From the NCBI GenBank assembly GCA_009783975.1, contig WRCL01000159.1, forward strand, positions 1-5,463: a DNA stretch of 5,463 bases. Reading direction: 5' to 3'. The notes below the pieces were generated by a model that made no database searches, was not told where the DNA came from, and saw nothing but the letters and a program-made list of their open reading frames with translations. The position numbers and the translations under genes are program-made. Below, piece by piece: positions 5,158 through 5,463 of this stretch. Numbering within the stretch: position 1 is the stretch's first letter; each line of letters starts with the position of its first letter. Origin of the DNA: Micrococcales bacterium (lineage in GTDB: Bacteria; Actinomycetota; Actinomycetes; Actinomycetales; Cellulomonadaceae).

Positions 5158-5463
5158 TCGAGTACGCGTACACCACGAGTTGGAATGCCGGAACCGGCCG
5201 GCCTCTGTACGGGCACCGGTGGTTGGACGAGGACGAGGCGCGCGAGGCGTTTGCTGCGCACACGCTGGAGGTCGTGCGGGTGGTGAAGCGTCGCGAGTCC
5301 GACGGCGCGGTGCGGGCGATGTGGGTGATGGGCCTGGCCTACAAGGCGGGTGTGCGGGTCCAGTGGTTCAACGCCAAGCACACCGTGTGGCGTCTCAATG
5401 ACTACCAGTGGTTCGAAGACCGTCTCTTCCGCACAGTCACAACCGACTACGGATACCCGGACG
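5154..5463 (+). CDS. Putative immunity protein for the upstream toxin (partial, runs off the window)
   Basis: GTG 5154 overlaps the toxin stop in the arrangement GTGA, and AGAGGG ends 6 bases upstream. The frame stays open to the window end, giving at least 103 residues. The protein starts MIEYAYTTSWNAGTGRPLYG, continues with an acidic helix (WLDEDEAREAFAAHTLEV), and then a region rich in aromatic and basic residues (VQWFNAKHTVWRLNDYQWF). There is no signal peptide or membrane segment, so it is expected in the cytoplasm. I do not recognise the family. Assignment as immunity protein rests on position directly after a polymorphic toxin and on translational coupling, which is how cognate immunity genes are usually arranged. 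It would neutralise the toxin by binding its C-terminal domain. The alternative is an unrelated operon member. The C-terminus is outside the window. Confidence 0.7.
   Translation, partial: MIEYAYTTSWNAGTGRPLYGHRWLDEDEAREAFAAHTLEVVRVVKRRESDGAVRAMWVMGLAYKAGVRVQWFNAKHTVWRLNDYQWFEDRLFRTVTTDYGYPD

Overview
This is GC-rich DNA with strong G/C bias at third codon positions and GTG starts. That fits an actinobacterium, possibly a Micrococcales-type genome, but the window alone cannot fix the species. Every gene I can support lies on the + strand. They are packed head to tail with a 1-base overlap, a 4-base overlap or gaps of 1 to 22 bases, so the window reads as the interior of one operon. I see no promoter or terminator; both ends of the transcription unit lie outside the window.

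Layout. (a) Bases 1-80 hold the last 25 codons of an upstream gene ending in TGA. (b) 82-1161 encodes a 359-residue cytoplasmic protein resembling the DUF6177 family, an uncharacterised family I associate with actinobacterial type VII (ESX-like) secretion and toxin loci. (c) 1161-1496 encodes a 111-residue acidic hypothetical protein. (d) 1519-2724 encodes a 401-residue protein with an extremely histidine-rich N-terminal tract, a long disordered Gly/Ala/Pro linker and a C-terminal helical domain of about 117 residues. That domain resembles WXG100-like (DUF6507-like) proteins. (e) 2728-5157 encodes an 809-residue modular protein: an N-terminal WXG-like helical region, a middle region with hydrophobic segments, a Gly/Pro/Arg-rich linker, and a compositionally distinct C-terminal domain of about 190 residues. 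This is the architecture of a polymorphic toxin exported by a type VII system. (f) 5154 to the window end begins a gene overlapping the toxin stop by 4 bases (GTGA). Its position makes it the candidate immunity gene.

Interpretation. The best reading is a type VII secretion-associated polymorphic toxin/immunity cassette. The small upstream proteins and the His-rich WXG-like protein would be accessory, partner or chaperone factors. The most unusual component is the histidine-rich WXG-like protein (19 His in 61 residues). The toxin C-terminal domain is the other main point of interest; it may be a nuclease of the PD-(D/E)XK type, but this is motif reading only. Two local DNA structures lie in the linker-coding DNA just before the toxin domain: a perfect 11-bp inverted repeat and a canonical G-quadruplex motif.

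Family assignments are from memory of sequence patterns and were not checked against a database.
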